Shown: piece by piece, positions 40,343-49,939 of the stretch
How the letters are laid out: each line of letters starts with the position of its first letter
How positions within the stretch are numbered: position 1 is the first letter of the stretch
From: Streptacidiphilus melanogenes
GTDB lineage: Bacteria; Actinomycetota; Actinomycetes; Streptomycetales; Streptomycetaceae
Reading direction: 5' to 3'
NCBI RefSeq assembly: GCF_000787835.1
Contig: NZ_BBPP01000001.1
Location: 166,016 to 230,015, forward strand
DNA: 64,000 bases
Translations under genes and position numbers: made by a program
Notes under the pieces: generated by a model
Told to the model about the DNA's origin: nothing
Databases searched by the model: none
The model's input: only the letters and a program-made list of their open reading frames with translations

Positions 40343-41107
40343 ATGGCAACGCTTGAAATCCGCGACCTGCACGTCTCCGTCGACGCCGAGAACGGCCCGC
40401 GCGAGATCCTCAAGGGCGTCGACCTGGTCGTGAAGCAGGGCGAGACCCACGCGATCATGGGCCCGAACGGCTCCGGCAAGTCGACCCTGGCCTACTCGCT
40501 GGCCGGCCACCCGAAGTACACCATCACCTCCGGCGAGGTGCTGCTGGACGGCGAGGACGTGCTGGCCATGTCCGTCGACGAGCGCGCCCGTGCCGGCGTC
40601 TTCCTGGCCATGCAGTACCCGGTCGAGGTCCCCGGCGTCTCGGTCTCCAACTTCCTCCGCACCTCCGCCACCGCGATCCGCGGCGAGGCCCCCAAGCTCC
40701 GCACCTGGGTCAAGGAGGTCAAGGAGGCCATGGCCGACCTCCAGATGGACCCGGCGTTCGCCGAGCGCAACGTCAACGAGGGTTTCTCCGGCGGTGAGAA
40801 GAAGCGCCACGAGATCCTCCAGATGGAGCTGCTCAAGCCGAAGATCGCGATCCTCGACGAGACCGACTCCGGCCTCGACGTCGACGCGCTGCGCATCGTC
40901 TCCGAGGGCGTCAACCGCGTCCGCGAGACCGGCGAGGTCGGCACCCTGCTGATCACCCACTACACGCGCATCCTGCGCTACATCAAGCCGGACTTCGTCC
41001 ACGTCTTCGCCGGCGGCAAGATCGTCGCCTCCGGTGGCCCCGAGCTGGCCGACCAGCTGGAGGAGAACGGCTACGAGCAGTACGTGAAGGGCGGTGCAGC
41101 CGAGTGA
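40343..41107 (+). CDS. sufC: Fe-S cluster assembly ATPase SufC
   Basis: 254 residues. ABC-type ATPase of SufBCD. Walker A GPNGSGKST, the SufC-type signature FSGGEKKRHEILQ, Walker B AILDETDSGLDVDA and H-loop ITHYTRIL. ATG 40343 is preferred; AGGAG lies ten bases upstream and a GTG at 40307 would run into the Rieske gene. The end overlaps the sufS start. Confidence 0.97.
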   Translation: MATLEIRDLHVSVDAENGPREILKGVDLVVKQGETHAIMGPNGSGKSTLAYSLAGHPKYTITSGEVLLDGEDVLAMSVDERARAGVFLAMQYPVEVPGVSVSNFLRTSATAIRGEAPKLRTWVKEVKEAMADLQMDPAFAERNVNEGFSGGEKKRHEILQMELLKPKIAILDETDSGLDVDALRIVSEGVNRVRETGEVGTLLITHYTRILRYIKPDFVHVFAGGKIVASGGPELADQLEENGYEQYVKGGAAE

Positions 41108-42360
41108 TCCCTACCTCTCGCACGCTGGACGTGGACGCGATCCGCAAGGACTTCCCCGTCCTCGGCCGGATCCTGCCGAACGGCAAGCCACTGGTCTACC
41201 TGGACAACGCGGCCACCTCGCAGAAGCCCAAGCAGGTCCTCGACGCGCTGACGGCCTACTACGAGCTGCACAACGCCAACGTCCACCGCGGCGTGCACAC
41301 GCTCGCCGAGGAGGCCACGGCGCTGTACGAGGGCGCGCGTGACGCCGTCGCGTCCTTCATCAACGCGCCGAGCCGCGACGAGGTCGTGTTCACCAAGAAC
41401 GCGTCCGAGTCGCTGAACCTGGTCGCGAACATGCTCGGCTGGGCCGAGGAGCCGTACAAGGTCGACGCCGACTCCGAGATCGTCATCACGGAGATGGAGC
41501 ACCACTCCAACATCGTGCCGTGGCAGCTGCTGGCGCAGCGCACCGGCGCGAAGCTGAAGTGGTTCGGCCTGACCGACGACGGCCGGCTCGACCTGTCCCA
41601 CATCGACGAGATCATCACCGAGAAGACCAAGGTCGTCTCGTTCGTGCTGGTCTCCAACATCCTGGGCACCGTCAACCCGGTCGAGGCGATCGTGCGCCGG
41701 GCCCAGGACGTGGGCGCGCTGGTCGTCATCGACGCCTCGCAGGCCGCCCCGCACATGGTGCTGGACGTGCAGGCGCTGGAGGCCGACTTCGTCGCCTTCA
41801 CCGGGCACAAGATGCTGGCCCCGACCGGCATCGGCGTGCTGTGGGGCCGCCAGGAGCTGCTGGAGGACCTCCCGCCGTTCCTGGGCGGCGGCGAGATGAT
41901 CGAGACCGTCTCCATGCAGTCCTCGACCTACGCCCCCGCGCCGCACAAGTTCGAGGCGGGCACCCCGCCGATCGCGCAGGCGGTCGGGCTGGGCGCGGCC
42001 ATCGAGTACCTCAACGGCGTCGGCATGGACGCGATCGCGGCCCACGAGCACCGGATCACCGAGTACGCGCTGAGCCGGCTCGCCGAGGTCCCGGACCTCC
42101 GGGTGATCGGCCCGACCACGGCCGAGGACCGCGCCGCGGCGATCTCCTTCACCCTGGGCGACATCCACCCGCACGACGTGGGCCAGGTGCTGGACGAGCA
42201 GGGCATCGCCGTGCGCGTCGGCCACCACTGCGCGCGTCCGGTCTGCCTGCGCTACGGAATTCCGGCGACCACGCGGGCGTCGTTCTATCTGTACTCCACC
42301 GAGGCGGAGGTGGACGCCCTGATCGACGGGCTGCACCACGTCCGCGCCTTCTTCGGTTAG
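41104..42360 (+). CDS. sufS: Cysteine desulfurase SufS
   Basis: 418 residues, group II. PLP enzyme that takes sulfur from cysteine. The PLP Lys is in FTGHKMLAPTG, the cofactor-stacking His in EMEHHSNIVPW, the persulfide Cys in VGHHCARP. GTG 41104 overlaps the sufC stop. Sulfur is passed to SufU encoded 33 bases downstream. Confidence 0.97.
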   Translation: MIPTSRTLDVDAIRKDFPVLGRILPNGKPLVYLDNAATSQKPKQVLDALTAYYELHNANVHRGVHTLAEEATALYEGARDAVASFINAPSRDEVVFTKNASESLNLVANMLGWAEEPYKVDADSEIVITEMEHHSNIVPWQLLAQRTGAKLKWFGLTDDGRLDLSHIDEIITEKTKVVSFVLVSNILGTVNPVEAIVRRAQDVGALVVIDASQAAPHMVLDVQALEADFVAFTGHKMLAPTGIGVLWGRQELLEDLPPFLGGGEMIETVSMQSSTYAPAPHKFEAGTPPIAQAVGLGAAIEYLNGVGMDAIAAHEHRITEYALSRLAEVPDLRVIGPTTAEDRAAAISFTLGDIHPHDVGQVLDEQGIAVRVGHHCARPVCLRYGIPATTRASFYLYSTEAEVDALIDGLHHVRAFFG

Positions 42361-42393
42361 TCGGCTGGTCAGTCGGATGAGGAGCGGCGGTCG

Positions 42394-42849
42394 ATGAAGC
42401 TCGACTCGATGTACCAGGACATCATCCTGGACCACTACAAGCACCCACACGGCCGTGGCCTGCGCGACGGCGACGCCGAGGTGCACCACGTCAACCCGAC
42501 CTGCGGCGACGAGATCACGCTGCGGGTCAAGCTCGACGGGAACGTCCTCACCGACGTCTCCTACGAGGGCCAGGGGTGCTCGATCAGCCAGGCCAGCGCG
42601 TCGGTGCTGAACGACCTGCTGGTCGGCAAGGAGCTGGGCGAGGCCCAGCAGATCCAGGAGGCCTTCCTGGAGCTGATGCAGTCCAAGGGGCAGCTGGAGG
42701 GCGACGAGGAGGTGCTGGAGGACGCGATCGCGTTCGCCGGCGTCTCCAAGTACCCGGCGCGCGTCAAGTGCGCCCTGCTGAGCTGGATGGCCTGGAAGGA
42801 CGCCACGGCGCAGGCCCTGGCCGGAGCGCCCGTCAAGGAGAGCGCATGA
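42394..42849 (+). CDS. sufU: Sulfur acceptor / scaffold SufU
   Basis: 151 residues. Zinc-containing IscU-like protein that accepts persulfide from SufS. Three Cys ligands lie in NPTCGDE, GQGCSIS and VKCALLSW, with the SufU-specific insertion between the second and third. ATG 42394; GAGGAG lies upstream. The stop overlaps the next gene. Confidence 0.95.
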   Translation: MKLDSMYQDIILDHYKHPHGRGLRDGDAEVHHVNPTCGDEITLRVKLDGNVLTDVSYEGQGCSISQASASVLNDLLVGKELGEAQQIQEAFLELMQSKGQLEGDEEVLEDAIAFAGVSKYPARVKCALLSWMAWKDATAQALAGAPVKESA

Positions 42850-43229
42850 GCGAGACCGAGGCTGCCTCGACTGAGGCTGCCGCAACCGAGGCAACCGAGT
42901 TCGAGAGTGTCAGCAAGGGCTCCGTCGCGGTCGACGACCTGATGGAGGCCCTGATGGACGTCGTCGACCCGGAGCTGGGCATCGACGTCGTCAACCTGGG
43001 CCTGATCTACGGCGTCCACATCGACGAGGGCGACGTCGCCACCGTCGACATGACGCTGACGTCCGCGGCCTGCCCGCTGACCGACGTCATCGAGGACCAG
43101 GCCCGCACGGCCACCGACGGCCTCGTGAAGGACCTGCGGATCAACTGGGTCTGGATGCCGCCGTGGGGCCCGGACAAGATCACCGACGACGGCCGCGACC
43201 AGCTGCGGGCGCTCGGCTTCAACGTCTGA
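42846..43229 (+). CDS. Metal-sulfur cluster assembly factor (SufT/MIP18 family)
   Basis: 127 residues. DUF59 core with DPELGIDVVNLGLIYGV and the conserved Cys in LTSAACPLTD. The first 22 residues are a TEA-type repeat (TEAAST, TEAAAT, TEATE) outside the domain. SufT proteins help cluster maturation or transfer. ATG 42846 overlaps the sufU stop; last gene of the operon before a strong terminator. Confidence 0.93.
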   Translation: MSETEAASTEAAATEATEFESVSKGSVAVDDLMEALMDVVDPELGIDVVNLGLIYGVHIDEGDVATVDMTLTSAACPLTDVIEDQARTATDGLVKDLRINWVWMPPWGPDKITDDGRDQLRALGFNV

Positions 43230-43256
43230 CCTCGCTCGAGGTAGTCACACCGTTAT

Positions 43257-43286
43257 GGGCGCGGGGCTCTGCTGAGCCCCGCGCCC
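43257..43286 (+). terminator. Terminator of the suf operon
   Basis: A perfect 13-bp stem (43257-43269 with 43274-43286) with the loop TGCT, 28 bases after the last suf gene. Confidence 0.88.
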
Positions 43287-43312
43287 GTGGCGTTTGCAAC
43301 ACAATGTGACTC

Positions 43313-44404
43313 ATGAGGTTCCTGTGTGTCGCCCTCGGCGTCCTGCTGCTCGTCACCGTCGTCAGCAGCGTGCTCCGGACGCTCGTGGTCCCGCGCGGCC
43401 TCTACTCGGCGCTCGTGTTCCGCCTGACGAAGTCGCTGCGCACCGTCCTGCGCTGGACCGCCGCGCCGCTCGGCACCTTCCGGGCCATGGACCGGGCGCA
43501 GGCGTGGCTCGCGCCGCTGGTGCTGCTGGGCATGCTCACCGCCTGGCTCGGCGGGATGCTCGTCGCCTACTCGCTGCTGCTGTACGGCCTGTCCGACCTG
43601 AGCTTCGGCACGGCCCTGCGCGAGGCCGGGTCGAGCCTGTTCACCCTGGGCTTCGCCAGCGGCGCGCGACTGAAGCTCTCCGGGCTGGACTTCCTCGCCG
43701 CGGCCACCGGCCCGCTGGTCATCGCGTTGCAGATCGCTTACCTGCCCACCCTCTACAGCGCGTACAACCGCCGCGAGACGGAGGTGACGCTGCTGGAGTC
43801 CCGCGCCGGCGAGCCCGCCTGGGGCCCCGAGCTGCTGGCGCGCCAGTGGCTCGTCGACACCCAGACGGCCCTGCCGACCCTCTACCGCGACTGGGAGCGG
43901 CTCGCCGCGGACATCGGTGAGAGCCACTCCAACTACCCGCTGCTGCTCTCCTTCCGCTCGCCCAGGGCCCAGCGCAGCTGGGTCGTCGCGCTGCTGGCGG
44001 TCATGGACGCGGCGGCGATCCAGCTCGCCATCGCACCCAAGTCCGCACCCGCCGAGGCCCGGCTCGTGCTCCGCGCGGGCTTCAGCTCGCTGCGCGACAT
44101 CGCCCGGACGATGCGGGTCCCGTTCGACCCGGACCCGGAGCCGTCCGCACCGATCCGGCTCACCTTCGCCGAGTTCGACGCGGCCGTGGCGATGATCGTC
44201 GCGACGGGCTTCGCCAAGGAACGCACGGTCGAGGAGGCCTGGGGTCACTTCCGCGGCTGGCGGATCAACTACGAGGGCATCATCTACGAGCTCGCCCGCT
44301 GGACCGACGCCGTCCCGGCTCTGTGGAGCGGCCCGCGCGACTTCCCGGCCACGCCCATCCCGCCGCGCCGCCCGCAGGACCGTCGCCCGGTCGAGCGGTA
44401 CTGA
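43313..44404 (+). CDS. Putative ion-channel-like membrane protein
   Basis: 363 residues; not firmly recognised. Four or so membrane helices lie in the first 155 residues, with a short pore-like stretch SSLFTLGFASG between the third and fourth that recalls two-pore potassium-channel relatives but lacks the TVGYG filter. A long soluble C-terminal region with a conserved-looking EEAWGHFRGWRINYE follows. ATG 43313 is 26 bases after the suf terminator and has no clear ribosome site. Function unknown. Confidence 0.75.
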   Translation: MRFLCVALGVLLLVTVVSSVLRTLVVPRGLYSALVFRLTKSLRTVLRWTAAPLGTFRAMDRAQAWLAPLVLLGMLTAWLGGMLVAYSLLLYGLSDLSFGTALREAGSSLFTLGFASGARLKLSGLDFLAAATGPLVIALQIAYLPTLYSAYNRRETEVTLLESRAGEPAWGPELLARQWLVDTQTALPTLYRDWERLAADIGESHSNYPLLLSFRSPRAQRSWVVALLAVMDAAAIQLAIAPKSAPAEARLVLRAGFSSLRDIARTMRVPFDPDPEPSAPIRLTFAEFDAAVAMIVATGFAKERTVEEAWGHFRGWRINYEGIIYELARWTDAVPALWSGPRDFPATPIPPRRPQDRRPVERY

Positions 44405-44459
44405 CCTCCGCGTGTTCGAGCCCCGGCCCGGCGGGTAGGGGGTCCAGCAGGAGGCGGCC

Positions 44460-44921
44460 ATGCACATCGCTCTCGGCCGAGCCCACCACGGCGGTCCCGG
44501 CCGCCCTGCCCTCACCACCCCTGCGGGGGTACAGCCCCCGCCTGCGCGCGGGTCCCACGTCCGCACCCACCGCCGCTGGCTCGCCCGCACGGGCAGCGAA
44601 CCGAGCACGGCACTCAGCGATCTCCCCGCGCGACGGATGCTGGCGGGCATCTTCGGCCCCGTCTACCTGGCCGGCGCGGTGCTGTTCGCCTGGATGGCGG
44701 CGGTCGCGAAACCGGGCGACGTCGCGGCGCGGAACACGTGGATCGGCTTCGCCGCGGTGTGCGCGGTGCTCGCACTGGTCGCGGCGGTGGACCTGCTCGT
44801 CATCCACGCCCGCATGGCGGCTGAACGCCGCGCGGGCCTCTCCTGGCGCCACGACCGCCCCTGGGTCGTCCGCGGCGACGTCCTCCAACGCCGCGAGGAC
44901 CGCCCGGGACCAGAGGGGTGA
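44460..44921 (+). CDS. DUF6343-like small membrane protein
   Basis: 153 residues. The core RTGSEPSTALSDLPARRML followed by two helices (about 63-83 and 93-114) resembles streptomycete DUF6343 proteins. GGAGG five bases before ATG 44460 supports the long form, which adds about 40 residues rich in Pro, Arg and His with no known match. Function unknown. Confidence 0.7.
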   Translation: MHIALGRAHHGGPGRPALTTPAGVQPPPARGSHVRTHRRWLARTGSEPSTALSDLPARRMLAGIFGPVYLAGAVLFAWMAAVAKPGDVAARNTWIGFAAVCAVLALVAAVDLLVIHARMAAERRAGLSWRHDRPWVVRGDVLQRREDRPGPEG

Positions 44922-44927
44922 GTCGCC

Positions 44928-45072
44928 GCCGCGTGGACGCGACGGGTCGAGGCGCTGCCGTCTGTGGTTGCACCGCCAGGGGCGCGCGGCTGTGCCCGAC
45001 AGGCGGCTCCGCCGCGTGGGCGCGACGGGTCGGAGGCGCTGCTGCCTGTGGTTGCACCGCCAGGGGCGCGCG
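44928..45072. repeat. Pair of ~61-bp imperfect direct repeats in noncoding DNA
   Basis: 44928-44988 and 45011-45072 share GCCGCGTGG, GCGACGGGTCG, GGCGCTGC and an identical TGTGGTTGCACCGCCAGGGG core. They lie in a 394-base gap (44922-45315) with no gene. The same gap holds a CAGCCTTCGGCCGGGCGG piece (45090-45107) also found near 52910, a GCGCAATTCCCAGCGCCCCT piece resembling a common streptomycete intergenic repeat, and a foldable element at 45246-45302. Confidence 0.75.
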
Positions 45073-45315
45073 AAAGCGCGAGAATCCCTCAGCCTTCGGC
45101 CGGGCGGTGCCCTCGTCCGATGAGCAGATGGTCCGGGGTGCGCGGGGCCATCCGCACGCGGTGGTGTCTCGCGCAATTCCCAGCGCCCCTGAGCGGGTTG
45201 CGACGAACTGCGGTAGCGCATCCCCGGGTCGGTCGCGCCCACGTTGGGGCACCTCCCGGCCGGAGGCTGGGGGAGCCGTGCTTGGGCAGAGCCCCGTGCC
45301 CCCGGCGTGCTGCGA

Positions 45316-46602
45316 CTACCTCTTCGCGCGCAGGGTTGCTGCGCCGAGGGTGAGGCAGGCGGTGGCGGCGATGGCGGCGAAGGTGGCGAACGCCGGGAGG
45401 ATGCCGTACGCGCGGGCGAGGAAGCCGACAGCGATGATCGGCAGGGAGCTGCCCAGGTAGACGACGACCCACAGGGTGCTCAGCTGCGAGCCGCGCAGGT
45501 CCGGTTCCAGGGCCGCAGACGCCCGGGTGAAGAGGGCGCGGAAGGCGATGCCCTGGCACGCGCCAGCGAGCATGCTGCCGGCGAACAGCAGGGCGGGAAC
45601 GTGGGCGTAGCCCGCCAGGACGACCAGGCCGAGGCCGAGGGCCAGGCCCGTCATGCCCAGGGCGGGGACCGCGCGGGCGCGGGTGGGGCGGGCGAGCAGC
45701 TGCGCAGCGGCCGAGCTGCCGAGCAGCAGCGCGGCGACGCCCGCGCCCGCCAACGGCGCGCGGGTGTGCAGGAGCGACGCGGCGTAGCTGGGGGCCAGGC
45801 TGAGGTAGACGCCGAACACGGCGTAGGAGACGAAGCCGGTCGCCGCGGCCAGCAGGAAGACGCCGCGGCCCTGCCGCGGCAGGCTCAGCGCGCGCGGGCG
45901 CAGGCTGGTGCGGGTGAGGGCGGGCGCGGCGACCGCGTCCTGGCCGGGGGAGCGGGGGTGGAGCAGGGCCAGCGGCACGCACAGCGCCAGCAGGGCGATC
46001 GCGTGCAGCAGGAACGGGGTGACCACCGGGTCCTTGCCGCTCGCCAGCGCCGCGCCCAGCAGTGGGCCGAGGGCGACGCCGCCGGCGGACGCGGCCAGCG
46101 TCAGCTTCGCGGCGACGGAGGGGCGGTCGGGCAGCAGGTCGGCCAGGGCCGCGCCCGCCGCGCCGGTGGCGAGGCCGACGGCGATGCCCTGGACGGCCCG
46201 GCCGAGTGCCAGCTCGCCGAGGTTCGACGCGGAGGCGAAGACCAGGTCGCCCACGGACGCGAGCACCACGGCGGGCAGTACCAGGGCGCGTCGGCCGAGC
46301 TGGTCGGACCAGTGGCCGACGGCGGCGAGGACGGGGACGAGCGCGAAGACGTAGACCGTGAACAGGACGGTCGTGTCCACCGGGGTCAGGCCGAGGCGGG
46401 CCTGGAGCGCGGGGTAGAGGGGCGTCGCCAGGTTCGCGCCGATCAGCAGGAGCAGCAGGACGGCGACGGTGAGGCCGACACGGACGCCGCGCAGCGCGTT
46501 CCAGCGGCTCAGCGAACGGAGGCGCAGGCGCTCGCGCGGGGCGAGTTCGAGAGGGAGCAGGGCCTCGGTCAGACGTGCGCCGACCGGGGTCAGGTCCGCC
46601 AT
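45316..46602 (-). CDS. MFS transporter
   Basis: 428 residues, about twelve membrane helices after a 38-residue cytosolic N-terminus. The motif-A-like loop GHWSDQLGRRALVLP follows the second helix, and GRAVQGIAVGLATGAAGA fits helix 5 of drug-type MFS proteins. ATG 46602 follows AGGAGATC. Likely a small-molecule exporter; substrate unknown. Confidence 0.88.
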   Translation of the reverse strand: MADLTPVGARLTEALLPLELAPRERLRLRSLSRWNALRGVRVGLTVAVLLLLLIGANLATPLYPALQARLGLTPVDTTVLFTVYVFALVPVLAAVGHWSDQLGRRALVLPAVVLASVGDLVFASASNLGELALGRAVQGIAVGLATGAAGAALADLLPDRPSVAAKLTLAASAGGVALGPLLGAALASGKDPVVTPFLLHAIALLALCVPLALLHPRSPGQDAVAAPALTRTSLRPRALSLPRQGRGVFLLAAATGFVSYAVFGVYLSLAPSYAASLLHTRAPLAGAGVAALLLGSSAAAQLLARPTRARAVPALGMTGLALGLGLVVLAGYAHVPALLFAGSMLAGACQGIAFRALFTRASAALEPDLRGSQLSTLWVVVYLGSSLPIIAVGFLARAYGILPAFATFAAIAATACLTLGAATLRAKR

Positions 46603-46843
46603 GGCAGGGATCTCCTGGCGTCAGGGCTCCGGGCCGTTCCGGCGGGGTGTGCCGGGGGCGGTCCGGGTGGAGCGGGTGTGCGGGGGGCGTGCGGGTTGTC
46701 AGCGCGTGGGTGTGCGCTTCAGCCCAGCGGAGGATACGTGCTGGTCACACGTCAAGGGAAACGACGCCCGCCCCCGCCAGGGACTACCCTCGGCGTCAGG
46801 AGCGGTGTTTGTGCGTCACCAGGTGCGAAGGACGGTCGGGAAC

Positions 46844-48547
46844 ATGGCAACGCGCAGTCGTAAGGACGGCCCCGTCGGCGAGGGCGTACCCCTGCCCGCC
46901 GACCTGGATCTGGAGACCCTGTACGGCGCGGGTGCGGTGGCGGAGTACGCCGACGAGACGGATCCGGACGCGACGGACGAGGACGACCTCGTCCTGGTGC
47001 CGCCGGTGCGCCTGGCCCCCTCGGAGGAGCTGGCCGCAGCGGCGCTGGCCGCGCCGCTGGTCGGGCACACCCTCAAGCTGGCGCGCTGGGTCGGCGACGG
47101 CAAGCCCGTGGACGAGTGGGGCGAGCTGTCCGAGGAGCACGCCGCCCAGGCGGCTGCCGCGATGGGCGTGGAGCCGGACGACGTCGGCGAGGTCGAGCGG
47201 GCCTGGGCGCTCGCCGTCGACCTGGAGCTGATCGCGCTGGAGTCCGGTGCCGACTCCGCCGAGGACGCGCCGGAGCGGGCGCTCGCCGGCCCGGAGCTGG
47301 CGCGGCTGGAGGCGGGCGAGCCGGAGGCCGTTCTCGATGCGTGGCTGACCGCCGCGTCGGTGATCGCACAGACGGCGGTCGAGGCCGCGATCGAGGACAT
47401 CGAGGCCGCGCAGCGCGAGGACGAGGACGAGGACGAGGCGGACGGCGAGGAGGCGGGGGCGGAAGCCTCGGCCGGGGCGACGGAAGCGGCCGGCACGGCC
47501 GCCGAACTGGACGCCGAGGACGAGTCGGAGGAGGAGTACGCCCGCCTGGAGGAGGCGCGCGAGGAGGCGCAGGGTCTGCTCGACGACGCTCTCCAGGTGC
47601 TCTACGAGACGCGTGCGCTGGCCCCGACCCCGGTCGAGCAGACGCTGCCGCTGGGCGTGCTGGCCGCGCTTCTCGTCGTCCCCGAGGGCGAGGACCCGAC
47701 CGAGGAGCTGCTCGGCGAGATCACCGAGACGATGGTGCTGCTCGACCCGATGCTCCAGGAGCTGGCCGACCTGGGCATGCTCGACTACCGCCCGATCGAC
47801 CCGAGCCTCTTCGAGGAGAGCGAGGAGGACGGCGCGGCGGCCGAAGGGGTGGAGCTGGAGGAGTTGGACCCGGAGGAGGTCGACCGCTTCGGCCACGTCC
47901 GGCTGACCGATCTCGGCCTCTTCGGCGTCCGCGAGTGGCTGCTGGAGGACGGCATCGACGCCCCGCTGGTGGGCGCGCACGCCCAGGGCGACGCTGCGGA
48001 GCTGCTGCGCGGCATCTGCGAGTCGGCGAACGTGCTGCCCGAGGAGGAGATCGTCGAGTGGCTCCAGGGCAAGGAGCCGCAGACCGCGGCCGCCGAGTTG
48101 CTGGCCGCGGCGCGCGGTGACGACCTCGTCGCGCCGGTCCGCCGGCTGTACTGCCAGGTGGCGCTGCGTCGCCTCGGCGAGCCCGCGGTGCCCGCGGTGC
48201 GGGAGGTGCTGGGAGATCCGGAGCTGGTCGGCATCGCCGGGGCCTGGCTCACCGAGCTGGGTGCGACGGACCTGCCGCAGCCCGAGCGCGCCACCGTCCT
48301 GTGGACCACCGTCGACGCGCTGGCCGCCCAGCTGATCGACACCGGCGGCCAGGCGGAGGCGATGCGCGAACTCGTCGAGATGCTGCCCGGCCCGGACGGA
48401 CCGGACCGCTTCTTCGAGGACCTGTGGCGGGTCGACCACACCTACACCCGCGCCGTGCTCGAGGCGGTGGGGGAGCTCCACCCGGACAAGTCGGTGGCGA
48501 AGATGGCACGGAAGGCGGCGTACAAGGCCAAGTCGCAGGGGCGGTGA
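46844..48547 (+). CDS. Large acidic hypothetical protein
   Basis: 567 residues, not recognised. Very rich in Glu, Asp and Ala, with an acidic low-complexity stretch REDEDEDEADGEEAG around 190. The C-terminal third looks like HEAT-type helices (RRLGEPAVPAVREVLGDPEL). No signal peptide or membrane helix. ATG 46844 starts the conserved-looking MATRSRKDGPVGEGVPLP; the reading frame is open from 46469 but that part covers the divergent promoter region. It stands alone. Confidence 0.72.
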   Translation: MATRSRKDGPVGEGVPLPADLDLETLYGAGAVAEYADETDPDATDEDDLVLVPPVRLAPSEELAAAALAAPLVGHTLKLARWVGDGKPVDEWGELSEEHAAQAAAAMGVEPDDVGEVERAWALAVDLELIALESGADSAEDAPERALAGPELARLEAGEPEAVLDAWLTAASVIAQTAVEAAIEDIEAAQREDEDEDEADGEEAGAEASAGATEAAGTAAELDAEDESEEEYARLEEAREEAQGLLDDALQVLYETRALAPTPVEQTLPLGVLAALLVVPEGEDPTEELLGEITETMVLLDPMLQELADLGMLDYRPIDPSLFEESEEDGAAAEGVELEELDPEEVDRFGHVRLTDLGLFGVREWLLEDGIDAPLVGAHAQGDAAELLRGICESANVLPEEEIVEWLQGKEPQTAAAELLAAARGDDLVAPVRRLYCQVALRRLGEPAVPAVREVLGDPELVGIAGAWLTELGATDLPQPERATVLWTTVDALAAQLIDTGGQAEAMRELVEMLPGPDGPDRFFEDLWRVDHTYTRAVLEAVGELHPDKSVAKMARKAAYKAKSQGR

Positions 48548-48601
48548 CGATCATCACAGCCTCTTCGCGCCGCAGGCCGGAGCCGGTCGTCGGGGTACGG
48601 A

Positions 48602-48615
48602 CTACTGCATAGTAG
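48602..48615 (+). promoter_or_regulatory. Palindrome in the acyltransferase promoter
   Basis: CTACT-GCAT-AGTAG is a 5-bp inverted repeat whose right arm runs into TAGGGT (48613-48618), a possible -10 box. It lies 31 bases before the TTG start at 48646. Confidence 0.35.
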
Positions 48616-48645
48616 GGTGCGCGGGTCGAGCAGAAAGAGGCCCTC

Positions 48646-49800
48646 TTGTCCCGCCCCTCGTTCCCCGAGTCGCCCACCGCGCAGTTGCGGGAGCTGACGT
48701 CGCCTCAGCCGCGGCCCGCGTCGGGGCGGATCATCCCGCAGTCGCGCCGGCCGCGGCTCTACGCCCTCGACGGGCTGCGGTTGGTGGCGGCGCTGGCGGT
48801 GGTCGTCTTCCACTTCGTGGGATACGACCACCTCGGCTACCAGGGCGCCTGGCACAAGCCGACGGGTGTGGTCTTTCCGACGCTGCACCGGGTCGCCTCC
48901 TACGGCTGGCTCGGCGTCGAGTTCTTCTTCCTGCTCAGCGGGTTCGTCATCTGCATGTCCTGCTGGGGCCGTTCGGTCCGGGACTTCGCGGTCTCCCGGG
49001 TCATGCGCCTCTACCCGGCGTACTGGTGCTGCGTGCTGGTCACCGGCGTCGTGTGCCGCCTGAACGGTGACTGGACGATGACCCCGGAGCGGATCCTGAC
49101 CAATCTGACCATGCTTCACGAGCCGCTCGGAGTGGGGCATGTGGACCCGGTCTACTGGTCCCTCTGGGCGGAGATGCGGTTCTACCTCATCTTCTCGGTC
49201 GTGGTGCTGATGGGCCTGACCTACCAGCGGGTGCTGGGCTTCTGCGCGATCTGGCTGGTCGGCTCGGTGCTGGCGCCCGCCTCCGGGCTGCCGCTGCTGG
49301 TGACGCTGTTCCAGCCGGAGTACGCCCCCTTCTTCGTCGGCGGCATCGTGATGTTCCTGATGCACCGGTTCCGGCCCAGCCCGCTGCTCTGGCTGATGCT
49401 GGGCGCGTCCTGGCTGCTGGCGCAGCACCAGTTGCTGGCCCTGCTCAAGGAGGAGGGCGGCTGGTCCGCCCACCTACACCTGTCCTGGACCGCGGGCGTG
49501 GTGCTGGTGTCCGCCTGCTACGCCGTGATCCTCGCGATCGCGCTCGGCCGGCTGAACGTTCTCAACCGCCGCTGGCTGGTCACCGCCGGGGCGCTGACGT
49601 ACCCCCTCTACCTGCTGCACGAACAGCTCGGCTGGCTGGTCATCGGGCGGCTGGCCGGCCGGGTGCCCCCGACGGAGCTGCTGGCCGGTGTGATCCTGCT
49701 GATGCTGCTCGGCGCCTATCTGGTCCACCGCTTCGTGGAGCGGCCCCTCGCCGGCCGCCTCAAGACCTGGCTCACGCTGCCCGTCCCCCGCCGGGCGTGA
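48646..49800 (+). CDS. Acyltransferase family 3 membrane protein
   Basis: 384 residues, about ten membrane helices. LDGLRLVAALAVVVFHFVGY carries the family His; FFLLSGFVICMSCWGRSVRDF and the later LTYPLYLLHEQLGW match the paralogue at 6229 almost block for block. TTG 48646 is supported by AAGAGG five bases upstream; the first 40 residues are polar. Acceptor unknown. Confidence 0.9.
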   Translation: MSRPSFPESPTAQLRELTSPQPRPASGRIIPQSRRPRLYALDGLRLVAALAVVVFHFVGYDHLGYQGAWHKPTGVVFPTLHRVASYGWLGVEFFFLLSGFVICMSCWGRSVRDFAVSRVMRLYPAYWCCVLVTGVVCRLNGDWTMTPERILTNLTMLHEPLGVGHVDPVYWSLWAEMRFYLIFSVVVLMGLTYQRVLGFCAIWLVGSVLAPASGLPLLVTLFQPEYAPFFVGGIVMFLMHRFRPSPLLWLMLGASWLLAQHQLLALLKEEGGWSAHLHLSWTAGVVLVSACYAVILAIALGRLNVLNRRWLVTAGALTYPLYLLHEQLGWLVIGRLAGRVPPTELLAGVILLMLLGAYLVHRFVERPLAGRLKTWLTLPVPRRA

Positions 49801-49939
49801 CTCCGGGGCGTCGCGCTCCGCCTGAGCCCCTCACCTCGGTCAACCCCCGGGTGAAGCTGTTCCCGCGCGAACGGAACTGGCCCCGGTCCGAGCGCGTGTG
49901 CCACAGTGTGCGCCGGTTCTGTGGAGGGGGCGAACAGGG

